From Nematostella vectensis (Eukaryota; Cnidaria; Anthozoa; Actiniaria; Edwardsiidae): DNA of 64,000 nt. How positions within the stretch are numbered: position 1 is the first letter of the stretch; every line of letters begins with the position of its first letter. Both the position numbers and the translations under genes were made by a program. Positions 59,069-64,000 of this stretch are shown here, one piece after another. The notes under the pieces were generated by a model. The model was not told the origin of the DNA, ran no database searches, and saw only the letters and a list, made by a program, of their open reading frames with translations. The stretch lies in the NCBI RefSeq assembly GCF_932526225.1, contig NC_064038.1, positions 9,733,070 through 9,797,069 of the forward strand. Reading direction: 5' to 3'.

Positions 59069-61004
59069 TTCATACACTTAGTACTCTTCCCGATTGTTTT
59101 ACGTGAAAAGTTTGCAAAAAGTTTGTTCATTTTCGGTATCATAATATTGGTATATATTCTGATCAAATGATCTCTTCGAAAACACCAAAAGATGTAGTTG
59201 TCAACGGACTACATCTACTCCAAATTGATGACTAATATTTACATTAGAGAAAGCGAGTGGTTGCGATGAAATTTCCCGTAAAACAACTGTGAAGTTAGCT
59301 CTAAAACTACCATCTCCTGTACTTTCCCTTCTTGATCTTCTTAACGCTGATCCTGTAGGTGAGAAACTCGAAAAAACTGGCCTTGCAAGAAGAAAGACGA
59401 ACTGGTAACTTTGCCTTCCGGTTACTCGCGCGAATGTAAACGCTTTACTCCCTCGAAATACTCCTATACGATTTTCAAATGACGGACGAAGTTCGGTTGA
59501 ACCACACTAGAAAGTAAGATAGCAGGGCTGGCGGTGTAAATATGGGTCACTGGAAATCGAGACCAGCCACTTCACCCATCTCACGAAATGTGGAACATTA
59601 TTCATAGAATACGGAATTAATAGGTTACTTAGCAACCAGGTATACTAACCCTTGCACGTCGGAATACTTTGACGGCTGTAAAATAATACAATTAATTTAT
59701 GTCAATAAAGGACACACTTTTCGGCGGATTTTTAATCACAATGACAGGAAGCTAATCTCGAAAATGTCAAAATGGCTATAACTGAGGGTTAATGTTTATA
59801 GTCTTTTATTAGAAATACTTTTTTATGTCTAGTCCCATTTGACTTTTCTCTTGTATTTTGACAGATGAAGATGAAAACACAGGTCCCCAAGCCAATATGT
59901 TGTATTTTACGTCTCATTCACTGTAAATATATGGTGCTTTACAATAAAAAAAATTGGGACGAAAGATATGATATAATACCTTCAAACTTTTCTAACCAGT
60001 TTGTGGAGTTGTTATTTAAATCCCTGTGTAGTTTCAATTCATTTTGGGCAATATTGAGCGATTGAAGTTTCCCCATGAAGAAAAAGGTAGCACCACAGGC
60101 TTACCAACCTCTCAGTCAGTCTCTAGTCAATTCAGTAACTAGCTCGGATATTTTCACGATTGATCACCTCCTGTAATTGTCTTATATCCTAGAATAAAGG
60201 TCACAATAAACAAATAAGCCTGTGGAAGCACTCTAATAATGCCGATCGGCGAACCGGGCGGTAGAAAATGGCTTCTAAAAAACAGGAAATTCGAAACGTC
60301 GCCAAAATAACTGCAAACAGTATTTAACCGATACTTTAAACTGCCACACAAAAATTATGATTCAAGTTGACAACTCGCCTTTCCCAATTAAGAACTTTGC
60401 GCTAACAATGACGGCGCGTTTTTTTGCGAAGAGGGATGTAGAATTTTAAAGTAGGTGCTCAAAATAGCTCAGGCTAAAGTTTTATTAGATACATATAATA
60501 TAGTATATTTAAACACTTTAAGGAGCTTTAAATAAAAAAATTGAAAATTCACAATTTGAATTGGAAAAAATGTAGACGTTAATGTACTACAAAAATGCAG
60601 AGGTTAATGTAATACAATCCCCATGGTCCATGGATGGATCAAGGGGGGGGGGGCTAAGCGAGTCCCTGCCCCCCCCATTTTCAAGAAATATAAGTACTAA
60701 GTAAGTAGGTTAGTAAAGACTTTGTTTGAATAAGGGTAACACGTAATAGCTATGCTAATAAACTTGTGGCTCTCAAAATAAGGAAATCCACTGATGAAAA
60801 ATGAATTTAGCCCCCTTTGAAATTTTGGCATTTTGAAGATTGAATTTTGAAAGCTTCCAATTACAGAGTTTTTGTGACAATTCAATCAGTGATTTGTGAT
60901 CGTAGGCGTTTTGGGAGCAGGTCCCTCATAAGAGAGGTTGCTCAGAGACCTTCGACTGTGTATATATACAATATTATATACTAACTATACTAACTCCCTA
61001 TGCC
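59069..61004. other. Intergenic, no gene recognised
   Basis: AT-rich DNA without a supported gene. GTCAAAATGGCTATAACTGA then GGGTTAATGTT near 59,765 resembles a segment at about 63,497, so a dispersed repeat is likely. A G run followed by a C run lies near 60,642-60,678. Confidence 0.45.
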
Positions 61005-62367
61005 TCACTCATACTCTGATTCTTCACAAGCAAGTTCTATTGTCATGTGACCAGCACACACTATACATTCCTTGCCTTTTAGCTTTGGAGAGCAAAACTT
61101 CTCAACATGCTGTACTGCCTGTATAAGAAAGGTAAAGATATCAGAAGAGAAGCCAACAAAAGAAAGATTAGGCTTTATTTCCAGCCAAAGCTGGACATTG
61201 CAATGAGAGGGCATAGAGAAAGTACTAGTAATCAAGTTTAGATACTAGATAGAAACATAAATTCTTCTTTCATAACTATCAAACCAGAATACAAGCTGTA
61301 ATTGTCATTCAGGCTCAAATCATAATCAATGCGGCAGTTATGTTATGTATGCACCTTCTCTCCGACAAGCAGATCTTCTGTGTGAAATGTCAATGCATCA
61401 CACTCCAATGTGCAGTTATCGCCATTGGTCTTCATAACATATCTAATTATCTGCAACAGAATATAGAATTTAGAAAGGGTTGGCCAAAGCTCAAAAAATT
61501 ATTTTTGTATAATCTGTTTTATTCTCAAAGTTGATGAGGGTGATAAACAGTAGTTCTATGTGTACATACTTTCTCTGTTTTATTCTCAAAGTCGATGAGG
61601 GTGATGTTGAAAAAGGCTGGTTCTTCATCAAAGCAGCATTCATGGAATCTCCCTGATGGTACATTGCATTCTACAGAGAATAAGTAAAGGTTTTATTAAA
61701 TTAATCATTTTTGTCATTGTGCATACCATAATTGCTTGAATAAATATAGCGCCTTCCCTGAGTAAGCCTAAAGTGACCTGACTAAACATGTTGTAATTTA
61801 TAGACCACAATAACGAAGTGACTGTAATATTGAGACTTTAATACATTGCAAGAGAAGACATCATTGAGGGGGGGGGGGGGGGCGTAAGGGTTTGCAGTGA
61901 CGTAGTTTTGCCTTAAATCTGGCGTGTTTTTTTGTATTTACTTCCGCGGTATTGCAGTTCTCTAGGTTTACGGTTATTGACTTATTTTGACAGTTTTTGG
62001 CGTTTTTCTGTGCGGTTTTCGCACCCCCTTTACGCCCCCCTCATCATTATTTTTATATATAAGTATGCCACAGCTGATTAACAAACCTTGGCCAAGGAGA
62101 CCATATTGCCTTTTTTGCTCTGTTATCAAGCGACCCTGGAGTGGGAAGTATGACACACAAATATAAGAAGTAGAGTGCTACACTCCCTACATTTGCATAT
62201 TTTTTATCACTCTCTCAATCAATAAACAGCAAAATGCTCACATTTATAGGACAGTAATCACAATTAAATCAACTGGAGCCAGACGGATTTTGCTTTGCTC
62301 TTACCTGAAACCACGATCCTTCATCAAAGAAGCATAAATGCGTTATACCATCGATTCTTTCGGTCAT
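61005..62367 (-). CDS. Unrecognised 140-aa Cys-rich protein, divergent partner of POLR1H
   Basis: Five exons with GT-AG borders and consistent phase: 62,305-62,367; 62,087-62,135; 61,570-61,670; 61,355-61,450; 61,005-61,118 (423 nt including stop). The protein has two similar segments, HLCFFDEGSWF (10-20) and HECCFDEEPAF (47-57). Later Cys residues are C84 and C88, C112, and a CIVC pair (121-124) before GHMTIEL, which could bind zinc. There is no signal peptide or membrane segment. Its start codon lies 175 nt from that of POLR1H on the opposite strand. I do not recognise the family. Gene structure is well supported by exon phases; function is unknown. Confidence 0.75.
61511..61544 (-). repeat. 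Copy of the 3' edge of exon 3 of the 140-aa gene
   Basis: TCTGTTTTATTCTCAAAG then TTGATGAGGGTGAT repeats the end of the real exon 61 bp away, with about one mismatch. The copy lies in the intron just downstream of the exon. The real donor GTATGT is not preserved in it. Confidence 0.85.
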
Positions 62368-62541
62368 TTTTAGCTGAAAGTTCACTTATAATCCATATCG
62401 ATCTCTTTTTCTGTTTTTTCTTGTTATTTCTCTTTGCCAGTCAAAGTTCGCGGGCTCATGATAATAGAGCCAATCAAAAGACAACTTTGGGTAGCCTGTG
62501 TAGAACACATTGCGGGTTTCCTGTGCACTATCAAATCCAAG
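62368..62541. promoter_or_regulatory. Bidirectional promoter, 140-aa gene / POLR1H
   Basis: Only 174 bp separate the two divergent start codons, so the promoters and 5' UTRs must share this interval. No TATA box is evident. The YY1-like CAAGATGGCGG at 62,538-62,548 spans the POLR1H start codon. Confidence 0.7.
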
Positions 62542-63393
62542 ATGGCGGAACGTAAAACTAAAGAAGCTTTTGAGTGTGATCCCGACTTTTGTCCTGTTTG
62601 CGGATCAATTTTGCCTCTTCCTGGACTGGAGGATGTCGTCTCTTGTAAACTGTGCGATTTCCAACGTGATACTGCAGGTATGGGCTGGTATTGTTTTAGT
62701 AACACGTGCACGTCTAATGGTACACTCATCTTCATTTAGCGAATAAATTTATATTGATTATTTTTGCCATGTTCCATTTACACTTATGGAAGCGTTGTAT
62801 CTAGTTTAATATAAAGATAAATTAAGAATTCCTTACTATCCTGATATTCTTCTTTCCTATAGTAATTTCTGTCAAAATTAAAATAAATATTCAGACGTTT
62901 GATCCAAGTATATTAATTCTGAATTGGTCCCGTGACATGTGTGATGTCACGAAATTTGGTTGATTTGAAGGTTTGTGGTTTGTGTTGTGCAAGTTTAATT
63001 GATATCAGAGGTTATTCTTGGTAAAGGAAACCCTAGAATTGACCACCCTACCCTTTCACCTACGGTATATATGTGAGGCACCCCTATACTGTATGTAAGG
63101 TAACGTTACCAAGCCAGGTTAGTGTTTCTGTAACTGGCTATGCAGGGCCATGTTTTTTTTCCAACAAAATTCCATCTTTCCATTTACAAGAAAAGTGCCA
63201 CCCCTCCCTGCTTTCTTTGATGTTCAATAAAAAAATACCATTATTGAACTCAAATCAATGCAAACCTTCAAATTTTATTTTTCTGCCTTTAGAATTTGAG
63301 GAAGTGGAGATTCACTCCAAGAAACGTTTTAATGTTGATAAGGAAAAAAGAACAACAGATGACAGAAAGAATGATGACACTTCAGGACCAATG
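62542..63393 (+). CDS. POLR1H: RNA polymerase I subunit RPA12 (ZNRD1), 5' part
   Basis: Encodes the N-terminal half of the small zinc-ribbon subunit that aids RNA cleavage and proofreading by Pol I in the nucleolus. Exon 1 is 62,542-62,677 and exon 2 is 63,293-63,393 (GT-AG, phase 1). The start is the ATG in AAGATGGCGG; an in-frame ATG at 62,434 is rejected because the added residues do not resemble the family. N-terminal zinc ribbon CPVC (17-20) and CKLC (35-38), with GSILPLPG between, is typical of RPA12. Exon 2 encodes EFEEVEIHSKKRF and a Lys/Asp-rich linker ending SGPM. The catalytic C-terminal ribbon should lie in a further exon beyond 64,000. Confidence 0.92.
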
Positions 63394-64000
63394 GTGAGGC
63401 AACTAGGATCAGAGATAACAATGACAGAATCTGTACAAAATATCCCCAACCACCCCCACTCTCTAGCTCTTTGCAATTCACTTGAGTCATTTTACTGTCA
63501 AAATGACTAAAACTGAGGGTTAATGTTCATTATTTCAGTTCTCATTTTTTCTTTACTTTGTGGTTCCCGTGGTTGCAAAACTCATTGCAACAACTTGATA
63601 GGGCATAAGGGTATTGCAAGAGTTTGACAAACACAGAATGAGGGAAAGGGGAGTGGTTGTTCCCCTCCTGCCCAGTAGAGCTGTACTTACCTTTTTAAAA
63701 ATGTTTCCCAGCAAATACAAGGAATATTTGAAGTTTACCCTCCTTTCAAAATTAAATTCAAATGCTTTCTACCACATTTTCGAAAGACATGTATATACAG
63801 TAATCATATAGTATTCATATAGTATTCATATATTAAAGATATCTGAAAACTAAGTGACAAGTATGATTATGAAAATAAAGTGATTGGTTGTATACTACAT
63901 CATGGTCTTATTTTTTTTTTGCTTCACTCAAATGTCGCACTTATTCAAATAATTTTACTTTCCCTAAGAGTTTGGGCTATTGTATAAGTCCATTAGACCA
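63394..64000 (+). other. POLR1H intron 2, continuing off the window
   Basis: Starts with donor GTGAGG at 63,394. No segment resembling the C-terminal RPA12 ribbon exon was found before the edge, so this is taken as intron. It includes a T run and AT-rich sequence. Confidence 0.6.

Noticed and set aside
62434..62541. Upstream in-frame ATG as start of POLR1H
   Set aside because: It would add 36 residues unlike the family and run deep into the shared promoter; the ATG at 62,542 in AAGATGGCGG fits better.

Overview
The window is nuclear DNA from an animal, most likely an anthozoan cnidarian (sea anemone or coral). The evidence is several compact genes with many short, phase-consistent GT-AG introns encoding recognisable animal proteins, an intronless class A GPCR, and a dense, varied load of BEL/Pao, DIRS-like, MITE and tRNA-SINE elements. 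The species assignment is inference. There is no bacterial gene organisation.

Layout. (1) 1-12,580 is one satellite array with a 23-bp monomer. It stays in register except for three 12-bp slips and contains a 59-monomer (1,357-bp) higher-order repeat. (2) 12,581-33,400 is a repeat-rich region without a convincing host gene. It holds a decayed BEL/Pao retrotransposon (about 15.6-20.6 kb, with an LTR scrap near 21.53 kb), a minisatellite capped by 22-bp inverted repeats, a 30-bp G-rich minisatellite, a three-member family of 'AAGAACGTC' inverted-repeat elements (one containing a deleted DIRS-like tyrosine-recombinase retroelement whose recombinase gene has a 65/67-bp tandem expansion), a Tc1/mariner-like MITE and a broken tandem repeat. 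(3) 33,441-34,502 (-) is an intact class A GPCR with YRC in place of DRY. (4) 34.5-42.9 kb is mostly featureless, with one 0.82-kb tandem segmental duplication. (5) 42,909-64,000 is a gene cluster: POLR3C (15 coding exons, -), a small Cys-rich protein with a CaaX-like end (+), an ABHD8-type alpha/beta hydrolase (6 exons, -), an unrecognised 140-aa Cys-rich protein (5 exons, -) head-to-head with POLR1H/RPA12 (+, running off the right edge).

How the genes relate. POLR3C (RNA polymerase III) and POLR1H (RNA polymerase I) lie about 11 kb apart, and both, together with the ABHD8-like gene, carry a YY1-like CAARATGGCGG box in gene-sense orientation at or about 50 nt upstream of the ATG. This fits housekeeping promoters.

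The most unusual signal is recurrent: in four introns of three genes, a fragment of one exon edge (splice donor or acceptor side) has been tandemly copied into the adjoining intron. The clearest case is five copies of a 168-180-bp unit, each with the last ~50 nt of POLR3C exon 5 and its 5' splice site. All exon coordinates below were derived by hand from reading frame, splice consensus and remembered family similarity. No alignment was run.
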